In this document: piece by piece, positions 25,455 through 32,930 of the stretch
Numbering within the stretch: position 1 is the first letter of the stretch
Layout of the letters: every line of letters begins with the position of its first letter
NCBI RefSeq assembly: GCF_017312405.1
Contig: NZ_BLTG01000082.1
Span: 1-34,373 of the forward strand
Direction: 5' to 3'
Origin: Mycobacterium sp. PO1
Lineage (GTDB): Bacteria > Actinomycetota > Actinomycetes > Mycobacteriales > Mycobacteriaceae
Length of the DNA: 34,373 nucleotides
Made by a program: the position numbers and the translations under genes
Notes under the pieces: model-generated
Database searches by the model: none
Seen by the model: only the letters and a program-made list of their open reading frames with translations
What the model was told of the DNA's origin: nothing

Positions 25455-25505
25455 TCTGGGAGTTCCCCAGAGCCAGTTCCCAAACTGCGGATTCCGTAGT
25501 AGCGT
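25455..25505 (+). promoter_or_regulatory. cluster of inverted repeats and candidate -10 before the STAS gene
   Basis: Within 42 bp lie TCTGGG-N5-CCCAGA (25455-25471), CAGTT-N4-AACTG (25474-25487) and CGGA-T-TCCG (25488-25496), followed by a TANNNT -10 candidate, TAGCGT, at 25500-25505. Transcription from it would give a leader of about 90 nt. A regulator site is plausible, but which repeat matters is unknown. The rest of the 262-bp gap shows only the pknG hairpin and a weak GAAAC/GTTTC repeat near 25540. Confidence 0.35.
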
Positions 25506-25603
25506 GAGCGGCCTGGTGACGTCATCGGCTTTGAGAAACCTAGGGCCCGTTTCCTGACGGCAGCCACAGTGCGAATCACAGATTCCGACTGAGGGAGGCC
25601 ACC

Positions 25604-26062
25604 ATGCCCTTTCTTGAATCATCGGCCGACCCGGGCACGCAGCGGGTGTTCCGCCCCGATCCCCGGGCGTTCGCGCTGCGCGAAGAGCACCGCTGGGCCA
25701 CGTTCTCCACGGCCCAGCATCCCCCCGACACGGTCGTGGTGACGATCCACGGCGAGATCGACGCATCCAACAGCGCCGCACTGGCCCGCTACGTCGAGCG
25801 TCGTCTCGGTGCAGCCGAGAAGCTGGTGCTGGACCTGCAGACCGTGCAGTTCTTCGCCGCGTCCGGTTTCGCCGCGCTGACCCACCTCAACGTCATCTGC
25901 GAGCGCGCCGGGGTGCGCTGGTCGGTGCTGCCCGGCCCGCACGTGGACAGGCTCCTGCGGGTCTGCGATCCGCGCCGGGAACTGCCCGTGGACCGGTCAA
26001 GCGTCCATAACCTGCGCACACCCCCGCGCGATCGCCAACTCCTCGTTGGTGGGAATCACTAG
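25604..26062 (+). CDS. STAS-domain protein, anti-sigma factor antagonist type
   Basis: A 152-residue protein with a STAS domain at about 42-130. The strand-helix core VVVTIHGEIDASNSAALARYVE and LVLDLQTVQFFAASGFAAL is typical of SpoIIAA/RsbV-like anti-anti-sigma factors. Ser87 in AASG aligns with the serine phosphorylated in DSSG of SpoIIAA, although the preceding Asp-Ser is Ala-Ala. When unphosphorylated such proteins bind an anti-sigma kinase and free its sigma factor. ATG 25604 follows a strong GAGGGAGG site. It sits downstream of pknG, separated by a hairpin, and its 3' end overlaps ackA by 66 bp. As I recall, this gene is absent from the same place in M. tuberculosis. Partner sigma system unknown. 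Confidence 0.85.
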   Translation: MPFLESSADPGTQRVFRPDPRAFALREEHRWATFSTAQHPPDTVVVTIHGEIDASNSAALARYVERRLGAAEKLVLDLQTVQFFAASGFAALTHLNVICERAGVRWSVLPGPHVDRLLRVCDPRRELPVDRSSVHNLRTPPRDRQLLVGGNH

Positions 26063-27163
26063 CACCGTCGTCGGCGCCCCCTCGGGCGAGATCCTCCGGG
26101 CCGCGCGGCTCGGGCTGTCGTTGAGGTGCTCATCGAGTTCGATCCCGAACGCGGTCAACCCGGTCAGCGCGTCCCGGCGCACCGCGGCGTCGTTCTCCCC
26201 GACACCGGCGGTGAACGTGATCACGTCGACGGTGCCGAGGATCGCCAGGTAGGCCCCGATGTACTTGCGCAACCGGTGGATGTAGGCGTCGTAGGCCAAC
26301 CGCGCGGCCGCACTGTCCTCACCGTCACCGGAGTCGATGCGTTCGTGCAGCACCCGGAAGTCGACCTCACCGCCCAACCCGCGCACCCCGGAGCGGCGGT
26401 TGAGCATGGTCTCGATGTCCTCGACGCTCATGCCGGCGGTACGCCACAGGTAGAAGATCAGGCCGGGGTCCACGTCGCCGGAACGGGTGCCCATCACCAG
26501 GCCCTCCATCGGGGTCAGGCCCATCGAGGTCTCGACCGGCCGGCCTCCGACGATCGCCGACGCCGACGCCCCGTTGCCCAGGTGCAGCACGATCTGGCTC
26601 AGTGTGTCCGTGCCGACGCCCAGGAACGCCGCTGCCTGCTCGCTGACGTAGTGGTGTGAGGTGCCGTGGAAGCCGTACCGGCGCACGTGCCACTGCTCGG
26701 CGATGTCTCGGTCGATGGCATACGTCGCCGCCGCGGGCGGCAGGTCGTGGAAGAACGCGGTGTCGAACACCGCGATGTGCGGGAGATCGGGCAGCGCCCG
26801 CCGGGCCACCTCGATCCCGAGGATGGCAGGCGGATTGTGCAGCGGGGCAAGGGGGGCGAGCTCCTGCAGCCGGGCGATCAGCGCGTCGTCGACGACGGTC
26901 GGCTGGTACAGGTCGGGGCCGCCGTGCACCACCCGATGCCCGACCGCCTCGAGACCGAGGCTGTCCAGGTCGTGCCCGTCGTCGGCCAGCGCGTCGAACA
27001 CCACCTGCATCGCGGCGGCGTGATCGGCGACGCCGCCCTGCTCGACGTCCTCGCCGATGCGCTCGACGATGCCCTCGGCCACCAATGCGCCCGAATCCGG
27101 TTCCAGCACCGCATACTTCACCGAGGACGAGCCGGAGTTGAGGACCAGCACCGAGCGGGTCAT
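25997..27163 (-). CDS. ackA: acetate kinase AckA
   Basis: A 388-residue ASKHA-fold kinase that interconverts acetyl phosphate plus ADP with acetate plus ATP. Motifs: NSGSSSVKY near the N-terminus, GHRVVHGG, FDTAFFHDLP (catalytic Asp), RRYGFHGTSH, HLGNGAS, GDVDPG and TAGVGENDAAVR. ATG 27163 overlaps the pta stop (ATGA), giving translational coupling with the partner enzyme. The longer open frame upstream in this phase lies inside pta and is rejected. Equivalent of Rv0409. Its 3' end is convergent with the STAS gene. Confidence 0.97.
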   Translation of the reverse strand: MTRSVLVLNSGSSSVKYAVLEPDSGALVAEGIVERIGEDVEQGGVADHAAAMQVVFDALADDGHDLDSLGLEAVGHRVVHGGPDLYQPTVVDDALIARLQELAPLAPLHNPPAILGIEVARRALPDLPHIAVFDTAFFHDLPPAAATYAIDRDIAEQWHVRRYGFHGTSHHYVSEQAAAFLGVGTDTLSQIVLHLGNGASASAIVGGRPVETSMGLTPMEGLVMGTRSGDVDPGLIFYLWRTAGMSVEDIETMLNRRSGVRGLGGEVDFRVLHERIDSGDGEDSAAARLAYDAYIHRLRKYIGAYLAILGTVDVITFTAGVGENDAAVRRDALTGLTAFGIELDEHLNDSPSRAARRISPEGAPTTVLVIPTNEELAIARGCAQVMDA

Positions 27164-29256
27164 CGCAGGATCCCCTGCGCCTGGATGGCGGTGATCGCGA
27201 CGGTATAGACGATGTCCTCGACCAGTGCGCCGCGGGACAGGTCGTTGACCGGCTTCTTGAGCCCCTGCAGCACCGGGCCGATGGCGATGGCACCCGCGCT
27301 GCGCTGCACGGCCTTGTAGGTGTTGTTGCCGGTGTTCAGGTCGGGGAAGATCAGCACGGTCGCGTGGCCGGCCACCTGCGAGTCCGGCATCTTGGTCGCC
27401 GCCACCGACGGCTCGACGGCGGCGTCGTACTGGATGGGCCCCTCGACGAGCAGCTCGGGTTCGCGGCTTCGCACCAGTTCGGTTGCCTTCCTGACTTTCT
27501 CGACGTCGGCTCCGCTTCCCGACGTACCGGTGGAATAGGACAGCATCGCCACGCGGGGCTCGATGCCGAACTGGGCTGCCGTGCGCGCCGACGAGATCGC
27601 GATGTCGGCGAGCTGCTCGGAGGTCGGGTCCGGCACGATGGCGCAGTCGCCGTAGGCGAGCACCTCGTCGGCCAGGCACATCAGGAAGATGCTCGACACC
27701 GTCGAGACGTCCGGCAGGGTCTTGATGATCTCGAAGGACGGCCGCACCGTGTGCGCGGTGGTGTGCCGGGCACCGGAGACCATGCCGTCGACCATGTCGT
27801 TGTAGACCAGCATCGTGCCGAAATACGAGACGTCGTGGATGGTCTCGCGGGCCTGCTCCACCGTCACGCCTTTGTGCTTGCGCAGCTCTGCGTACTGTTC
27901 GGCGAACTGGTCACACAGTTCGCTGCGGCGGGGGTCGAGCACGGCGGCCGCCGACAGGTCCACCCCGAGCTCGGCGGCGCGGGCCCGAACCTGGGCCTCC
28001 TCACCGAGGATGGTCAGGTCGGCGACGCTGCGCTGCAGCAGCCTGCCCGCCGCCCGCAGGATGCGGTCGTCGTCGCCTTCGGGCAGCACGATGTGCTTGC
28101 GGTCCGCACGCGCCCGGTCGAGCAGCTGATAGGCGAACATCTGCGGGGTTACCACCGACGGTATCGGAATCGCCAACTGCGTCAACAGGTCCGCGGTGTC
28201 GACATAGGTGTCCATCAGCGTCAGCGCGGTGTCGACCTTGCGGTGCGATCCGGTGGTCACCCGTCCCCGCGTCGACGCCACCCGGCCGGCCGTCTCGAAG
28301 GTGCCGAACCGGGTCTCGATGATCGGCAGGCGCAGGCCCAACCCGGCCACCAGCGCGGCGATCGAGGGATGCAACCCGAGGCCCCCGTTGAGGATCACGC
28401 CCGACAGCGACGGAAAGCCCTCCGCGGCATGGGCGCTGAGCACGGCCAGCACGACGTCGGAGCGGTCCCCGGGGGTGATGACTGCCACGCCGTCGGTGAG
28501 CCGCTCCAGCACGTGCTCGGCGGTCATGCCCGCCACCAGCACGTCACGAACCTCACGGCTCAGCAGCTCCGGGTCGCCCTGCAACAGGCTGCCCTCGACC
28601 GAGGTCTGCAGCTCGGCGACCGACGGCGCCACCAGCAGCGGCTCCTCGGGCAGCACGTAGCTCTTCAGGTTCTTCAGACCGGCCGGCTCGCGCTGCTGCA
28701 GCGCGTCGGCGATCTCGGCCATGCGCTGCGGGTCGCTGCGGTTGACCACCACGGCCGCGGTGTGCGCGTGCTGGGCCGCGATCTCATCGACACACACCTC
28801 GACCAGCTTGACGATCTGGTCGGGGCTGCGGTCACGTCCCTTGACGGTGAGCACGACCGGGATACCGAGGTTGGCGGCGATGCGGGCGTTCATCGACAGC
28901 TCGCTGGGCGTGGCGACGTCGGTGTAGTCGCTGCCCACCACGACGACGGCGTCGCACTGGTCGGCGACCTGGTGGAAGCGGTCGACGATGTCGGCGATCG
29001 CGGCGTCCGGGTCGGCGTGCAGCTGCTGATAGCTCACCCCGACGCACTCCTCGTACGGCAGGCCCGCCGTGGTGTGGTCGAGCAGCAGCTCCAGGATGTA
29101 GTCGCGCTGTTCTCCCATGCGCGTGATCGGCCGGAACACCCCGACCTTGGCCGCGGTGGCGGTCAGCCGGTGCAGGATCCCCAGCGCGACGGTCGATTTT
29201 CCGGTGTCGCCCTCAGGCGACGCCACGTAGATGGCGGATCTCGGGGCAGCAGGCAC
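27160..29256 (-). CDS. pta: phosphate acetyltransferase Pta
   Basis: A 698-residue long-form Pta converting acetyl-CoA and phosphate to acetyl phosphate. The N-terminal third is a P-loop, BioD/CobQ-like domain with SPEGDTGKST (13-22), then a DRTGG regulatory domain, then the catalytic PTA_PTB domain from about 375, with IVLPEGDDDRILRAA, GMLVYNDMVDGMVSGA-type and QYDAAV blocks. GTG 29256 has no strong ribosome site, but the next in-frame codons immediately enter the conserved fold. It lies 54 bp after the EEP-fold gene and overlaps ackA. Equivalent of Rv0408. Confidence 0.95.
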   Translation of the reverse strand: MPAAPRSAIYVASPEGDTGKSTVALGILHRLTATAAKVGVFRPITRMGEQRDYILELLLDHTTAGLPYEECVGVSYQQLHADPDAAIADIVDRFHQVADQCDAVVVVGSDYTDVATPSELSMNARIAANLGIPVVLTVKGRDRSPDQIVKLVEVCVDEIAAQHAHTAAVVVNRSDPQRMAEIADALQQREPAGLKNLKSYVLPEEPLLVAPSVAELQTSVEGSLLQGDPELLSREVRDVLVAGMTAEHVLERLTDGVAVITPGDRSDVVLAVLSAHAAEGFPSLSGVILNGGLGLHPSIAALVAGLGLRLPIIETRFGTFETAGRVASTRGRVTTGSHRKVDTALTLMDTYVDTADLLTQLAIPIPSVVTPQMFAYQLLDRARADRKHIVLPEGDDDRILRAAGRLLQRSVADLTILGEEAQVRARAAELGVDLSAAAVLDPRRSELCDQFAEQYAELRKHKGVTVEQARETIHDVSYFGTMLVYNDMVDGMVSGARHTTAHTVRPSFEIIKTLPDVSTVSSIFLMCLADEVLAYGDCAIVPDPTSEQLADIAISSARTAAQFGIEPRVAMLSYSTGTSGSGADVEKVRKATELVRSREPELLVEGPIQYDAAVEPSVAATKMPDSQVAGHATVLIFPDLNTGNNTYKAVQRSAGAIAIGPVLQGLKKPVNDLSRGALVEDIVYTVAITAIQAQGILR

Positions 29257-29310
29257 ACGTCAAAGCCTGCCGTATCGGCCTCCGCGGGGCCACCCTCGCC
29301 CCACCGTCGT

Positions 29311-30282
29311 TCAACTGGCCGTCATGTCCACCGGCACCGCGACCGTGGCCAACAGGCCACGGTGGTCGGCGCCGGGGACCGTGACGGTGCGCGCCGACAC
29401 CGCGGAGGCGTGCTTGATCAGGACGTGGTCGATCCCGATCACCGGGGGCCACCGGCCGCGACCCGGGTAGGTGCGGGCCAGGCCGGCGCCCGCTTCGGCG
29501 GCAGCGTCGCCGTAACCCTGCTGCAGCAGTTCGCGGAACGGCGCCATGTCGGCGGTCGCGTTGAAGTCACCGGCGACGATGACGGCGCCTGCCCCGGCCG
29601 CGCGGCCGAGCTCGTCGAGGGTCGCGGGAAAGGCGGCGATGTCGTCCAACCACTGGTCGATCGGCTGCGGCCACGGCGCGGCCAGGTGCACCGACAGCAC
29701 CGTGGTGTCGACGGCCACGCCCGGGATGCGGATGCGGGTGCCCAGCATGGGCAGTGCGTATCCGTCGATGCGGCCCGACTGCACGATGGGGTGCCGGCTC
29801 CACAGCCCGATCCCCGACGCCCGCGGCGCAGGCAGGATCACCCGGTGCGGGAACACCGCGTCCATGCCGGCCGCAGTCAGCCCGTCGGCCGCGGACTGGG
29901 TCATCTCCTGGACCGCGACGACGTCGGCGGCGTCCCGCGCCAGCGCCACGAGGGCCGCGGGGTCCGCCTGTCCCATCCCGAGATTGGTGGTCAGCACACG
30001 TACGTCGGCCACGGCCTGCTGCGGCTGCTGCGCCGGGAGGTAGCGGGGCGCATAGACCCACACCGAGGCCGCGGTCAGCGCCACCGCAAGCAGGGTGAGC
30101 AGCCAGCGCCGACCCGCCGCCAGCAGCAGCACGGCCACCGGCGCGGCGGCGGCGAGATACGGCGCTGCGGCGGCCAGCACCAGACCGGGATGCGCCGAGA
30201 TCGTCAGATGCCGTGCCGCGACAGCCACCGCCCCGACCGCCAGGGCCAGCAGGCCCAGCACGGTCGCGAGAAATCGGATCAT
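29311..30282 (-). CDS. membrane-anchored endonuclease/exonuclease/phosphatase-fold protein
   Basis: A 323-residue protein with three N-terminal membrane helices (about 4-24, 30-55, 58-78) and a C-terminal EEP domain outside the membrane. EEP motifs are TTNLGMGQAD, VQEM (metal-binding Glu), GDFNA, GIDHVL and the final DHRGLLATV, so the metal and catalytic His/Asp residues appear intact. Family members hydrolyse phosphodiesters in nucleic acids, sphingomyelin or inositol phosphates; actinobacterial membrane-anchored ones are mostly uncharacterised. ATG 30282 lies 16 bp after the fgd1 stop, suggesting co-transcription. It sits between fgd1 and pta, which I recall as neighbours in M. tuberculosis. 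Confidence 0.87.
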   Translation of the reverse strand: MIRFLATVLGLLALAVGAVAVAARHLTISAHPGLVLAAAAPYLAAAAPVAVLLLAAGRRWLLTLLAVALTAASVWVYAPRYLPAQQPQQAVADVRVLTTNLGMGQADPAALVALARDAADVVAVQEMTQSAADGLTAAGMDAVFPHRVILPAPRASGIGLWSRHPIVQSGRIDGYALPMLGTRIRIPGVAVDTTVLSVHLAAPWPQPIDQWLDDIAAFPATLDELGRAAGAGAVIVAGDFNATADMAPFRELLQQGYGDAAAEAGAGLARTYPGRGRWPPVIGIDHVLIKHASAVSARTVTVPGADHRGLLATVAVPVDMTAS

Positions 30283-30298
30283 CTCGCTGCGGTCTGGC

Positions 30299-31309
30299 TC
30301 AGGCCAGGCGCCGCAGCCTCGGCTCGAGGTCGCGCTTGAACAGTTCCAGGAAACGCATCTGGTCGTGGCCGGGGGCGTGGAACACCAGGTGGTTGAGACC
30401 CCAGCCGACGTAGTCCTTGACCTTGTCGACGGCCTCGTCGGGGTCGGAGGCGACGATCCACCGCTTGGCGACCTGCTCGATCGGCAGTTCGTCGGCGGCC
30501 TTCTCCATCTCCATCGGGTCGTCGATGCTGTGCTTCTGCTCGGCCGACAGCGACAACGGCGCCCAGAACCGGGTGTTCTCCAGCGCGAGTTCGGGGTCGG
30601 TGTCGTAGGAGATCTTGATCTCGATCATCCGGTCGATGTCGTCGGCGTCGCGGTCGGCCTTGTCGGCACCCTCTTTCACCGCCGGGATGAGCTTGTCCTT
30701 GTAGAGCTCTTCACCCTTGCCGGAGGTGCAGATGAATCCGTCGCCGGCGCGCCCGGCGTACTTGGCGACGACGGGTCCGCCGGCGGCGATGTAGACCGGC
30801 ACGCCGCCTTCGGGGACGTCGTAGATGGAGGCGCCCTTGAGCTTGTAGTACTCGCCGTCGAAGTCGACGCGGTCGCCGAGCCACAGCTCCCGCATCAGCC
30901 GCACCGATTCGCGCAGCCGGGCGAAGCGTTCCTTGAACTCGGGCCATTCGCCCTCGTAGCCGGTGGCGATCTCGTTGAGCGCCTCACCGGTGCCGACACC
31001 GAGGAAGATCCGCTGCGGGTACAGGCACGCCATCGTCGCGAAGGCCTGGGCGATGACGGCCGGGTTGTAGCGGAACGTGGGCGTGAGCACCGAGGTGCCC
31101 AGTTTGAGGCGCTTGGTGCGTTCGCCGACGGCGGTCATCCAGGCCAGCGAGAACGGTGCGTGGCCGCCCTCGTGGCGCCAGGGCTGGAAGTGGTCGCTGA
31201 CGGTGGCGGTGTCCATGCCGTGGTCCTCTGCGGCGACCGCCAGTTCGACGAGTTCACGGGGCGCGAACTGCTCCGCCGACGCCTTGTAGCCCAGTTTCAG
31301 TTCAGCCAT
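30299..31309 (-). CDS. fgd1: F420-dependent glucose-6-phosphate dehydrogenase FGD1
   Basis: A 336-residue luciferase-like TIM-barrel enzyme. It oxidises glucose 6-phosphate and reduces cofactor F420, supplying reduced F420 for nitroreductases that also activate pretomanid-type drugs. The protein follows M. tuberculosis FGD1 (Rv0407) almost residue for residue; active-site His40, Trp44, Glu109 and phosphate-binding Lys198 are all present at the same numbers. ATG 31309 gives MAELKLGYKAS; the upstream extension is rejected because it would cross the divergent promoter. A TAGAAA -10-like box lies 7 nt upstream, so the message is probably leaderless. Confidence 0.98.
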   Translation of the reverse strand: MAELKLGYKASAEQFAPRELVELAVAAEDHGMDTATVSDHFQPWRHEGGHAPFSLAWMTAVGERTKRLKLGTSVLTPTFRYNPAVIAQAFATMACLYPQRIFLGVGTGEALNEIATGYEGEWPEFKERFARLRESVRLMRELWLGDRVDFDGEYYKLKGASIYDVPEGGVPVYIAAGGPVVAKYAGRAGDGFICTSGKGEELYKDKLIPAVKEGADKADRDADDIDRMIEIKISYDTDPELALENTRFWAPLSLSAEQKHSIDDPMEMEKAADELPIEQVAKRWIVASDPDEAVDKVKDYVGWGLNHLVFHAPGHDQMRFLELFKRDLEPRLRRLA

Positions 31310-31316
31310 ACCTATG

Positions 31317-31326
31317 TTTCTACACT
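31317..31326. promoter_or_regulatory. overlapping divergent leaderless promoters of fgd1 and the MBL-fold gene
   Basis: In a 23-bp intergenic region, TACACT (plus, 31321-31326) ends 6 nt before ATG 31333, and TAGAAA (minus, 31322-31317) ends 7 nt before ATG 31309. The two hexamers share the TA at 31321-31322. The plus box fits TANNNT; the minus box lacks the final T. Confidence 0.5.
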
Positions 31327-31332
31327 CGCCAG

Positions 31333-32073
31333 ATGGCACCGGTTCTGACAGCCGTCACCGACCACGTTCATTTCGCCCAGACCGACCTGGTCAACTGGAC
31401 GCTGGTGACCGGCGACGACGGGGTGATCCTGATCGACGCCGGGTTCCCCGGCAGCCGGGCCGACGTGCTCGCCTCCCTGGGGGAGCTCGGCTTCGGGGTG
31501 ACCGATGTCCGCGCGATCCTGTTGACCCACGCCCACATCGACCATTTCGGTACCGCGATCTGGTTCGCCCAGACGCACGGCACCCCGGTCTACTGCCACG
31601 CCGACGAGGTGGGCCACGCCAAACGCGAGTACCTCGAGCAGGCGTCCCCGCTGGCGGTGGCGGCGCATGCGTGGCAGCCGAGGTGGCTGCGGTGGTCGGC
31701 GGCGATCATGCGCAAGGGGGCGCTCACCCACGCCGGTATCCCGAGCACGCTGGCGTTCACCGAGGACCTCGGTGCGGTCCTGCCCGGCGCCCCGGTCGCG
31801 GTCCCCACGCCCGGGCACACCGGCGGGCACTGCTCGTATCTGGTCGACGGGGTGCTGGTCGCCGGGGACGCGATCATCACCGGGCATCCGGTGGCCTCGA
31901 GGCCGGGTCCGCAGCTGCTGCCGTCGATGTTCAACCACGACGACGCGGCCTGCCGGCGCAGCCTGTCGGCGTTGGGCATGCTCGACGCCGAGGTGCTGCT
32001 GCCCGGGCACGGGCCGCTGTGGCGGGGCCCGGTGCGGGACGCGGTGGACGAGGCCACCACGGCGAAGCCGTGA
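31333..32073 (+). CDS. metallo-beta-lactamase-fold hydrolase (Rv0406c-like)
   Basis: A 246-residue MBL-fold protein. The zinc motif HxHxDH is complete as H66, H68, D70 and H71 in THAHIDHFG. Further ligands are in PTPGHTGGH, AGDAII and LPGHGPL. It resembles glyoxalase-II-like and general MBL hydrolases rather than true beta-lactamases; the substrate is unknown. ATG 31333 has no leader, being 6 nt from TACACT. It is divergent from fgd1, the same arrangement as Rv0406c-Rv0407 in M. tuberculosis. Confidence 0.9.
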   Translation: MAPVLTAVTDHVHFAQTDLVNWTLVTGDDGVILIDAGFPGSRADVLASLGELGFGVTDVRAILLTHAHIDHFGTAIWFAQTHGTPVYCHADEVGHAKREYLEQASPLAVAAHAWQPRWLRWSAAIMRKGALTHAGIPSTLAFTEDLGAVLPGAPVAVPTPGHTGGHCSYLVDGVLVAGDAIITGHPVASRPGPQLLPSMFNHDDAACRRSLSALGMLDAEVLLPGHGPLWRGPVRDAVDEATTAKP

Positions 32074-32074
32074 A

Positions 32075-32365
32075 TCAGGCCAGCGTGTCGTAGCCGAGCA
32101 GGAAGATCGCGGTCAGGCACAGACCGCAGGCGATGACGATGGCGGGCATCAGGATCATGGTGTCGAGTTCGTCGTCGTCGAGCACGTCGTCCTCGAACCG
32201 GCCGAACAGCACCCGGGCGATCCCGGTCCGGCGGAACAGGTGCACCAGCCGCCGCACCGGGGCGGTCTCACGCCAGCGGCCGACGAACATCCGGGACAGC
32301 CCGCCGAACAGGAAGATCAACGCCGCAGCGGCGAGCATCAACCACCCCACGGTCGCCTGCGACAC
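32075..32365 (-). CDS. small two-TM membrane protein, unknown function
   Basis: A 96-residue protein with membrane helices at about 8-25 and 72-93. Between them is a loop that begins Arg-rich and ends in an acidic patch, FEDDVLDDDELD. I do not recognise the family. It begins with GTG 32365 and ends 1 nt from the stop of the convergent MBL gene. It follows the GNAT gene after 9 bp, so the two are probably co-transcribed. Confidence 0.7.
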   Translation of the reverse strand: MSQATVGWLMLAAAALIFLFGGLSRMFVGRWRETAPVRRLVHLFRRTGIARVLFGRFEDDVLDDDELDTMILMPAIVIACGLCLTAIFLLGYDTLA

Positions 32366-32374
32366 AGAGCAACC

Positions 32375-32887
32375 CTATCGGTCGGGCCCGGCCGTGCCCA
32401 CAGCCTTGACGAACGCGATCGGGTAGACCTCTTCGGCAGGCAGCGGCTCGGCGAGCCGCTGATACCCCAGCGACAGGTAGAGCGCCTCGGCCTCGGGTTG
32501 GCGGTCTCCGGTGGTCAGGTAGATCCGCGAGTACCCCCGGCGGACGATCTCGCCCTCCAGGTGGCGCACCAGGTTCTGGCCGTGTCCGCGGCGACGGTGC
32601 CGGTGGTCGGTCCAGATCCGTTTCAGCTCGGCGGTGGTGTCGTCGAACCGGCGGAAGGCGCCACCGGTGACCGGCTCGTCGTCGAGCAGCCCGATGAACA
32701 GGCCGCCGTCGGGCGGGTCGAATTCCTCGCTCGGGTAGGACCGCAGCCAGGTGTGCACCCGGGTCCGGTTGCCGCCGTAGCGCTCGGCGTACTCCACGGC
32801 GAGCTCGTCGATGAGCGGCGCGGCCAGCGGGTCGTCCTGACCGACCGCGACGAAGCGCAGCTGACCGACCGCAGGTTCGGATGTCAC
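32375..32887 (-). CDS. GNAT-family N-acetyltransferase
   Basis: A 170-residue GCN5-related acetyltransferase. The acetyl-CoA pyrophosphate loop is RRRGHGQNL, preceded by ELKRIWTD (strand beta4), and followed by a TTGDRQPEAEALYLSLGY block typical of the C-terminal half. The acceptor substrate is unknown. GTG 32887 is preferred to ATG 32953 because the latter would overlap the end of the DUF222 gene by 23 bp and because a TTAAAT box lies 6 nt upstream. The small membrane protein gene follows. Confidence 0.85.
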   Translation of the reverse strand: MTSEPAVGQLRFVAVGQDDPLAAPLIDELAVEYAERYGGNRTRVHTWLRSYPSEEFDPPDGGLFIGLLDDEPVTGGAFRRFDDTTAELKRIWTDHRHRRRGHGQNLVRHLEGEIVRRGYSRIYLTTGDRQPEAEALYLSLGYQRLAEPLPAEEVYPIAFVKAVGTAGPDR

Positions 32888-32930
32888 ACCACCATTTAAC
32901 GCAGCGCGACCGGCGCTGTTCCGAAGGCAC

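Noticed and set aside
25455..25471. TCTGGG/CCCAGA hairpin as a second terminator after pknG
   Set aside because: The 9-bp hairpin at 25348-25373 is better placed and longer; this one has a short stem, no T-tract, and lies close to a candidate promoter.
25342..25603. SigF-type promoter (GGTTT then GGGTA) before the STAS gene
   Set aside because: A GGTTTC occurs at 25451-25456, but no GGGTA lies at the required distance.
27364..30339. A 991-codon open frame on the plus strand, antisense to pta and the EEP gene, and similar very long frames at 267-2141, 20675-22861 and 22933-24888
   Set aside because: They are His/Arg/Gly/Gln-rich, lack any domain, and mirror strongly supported genes on the other strand or in another frame. 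This is the usual effect of GC-rich third codon positions.
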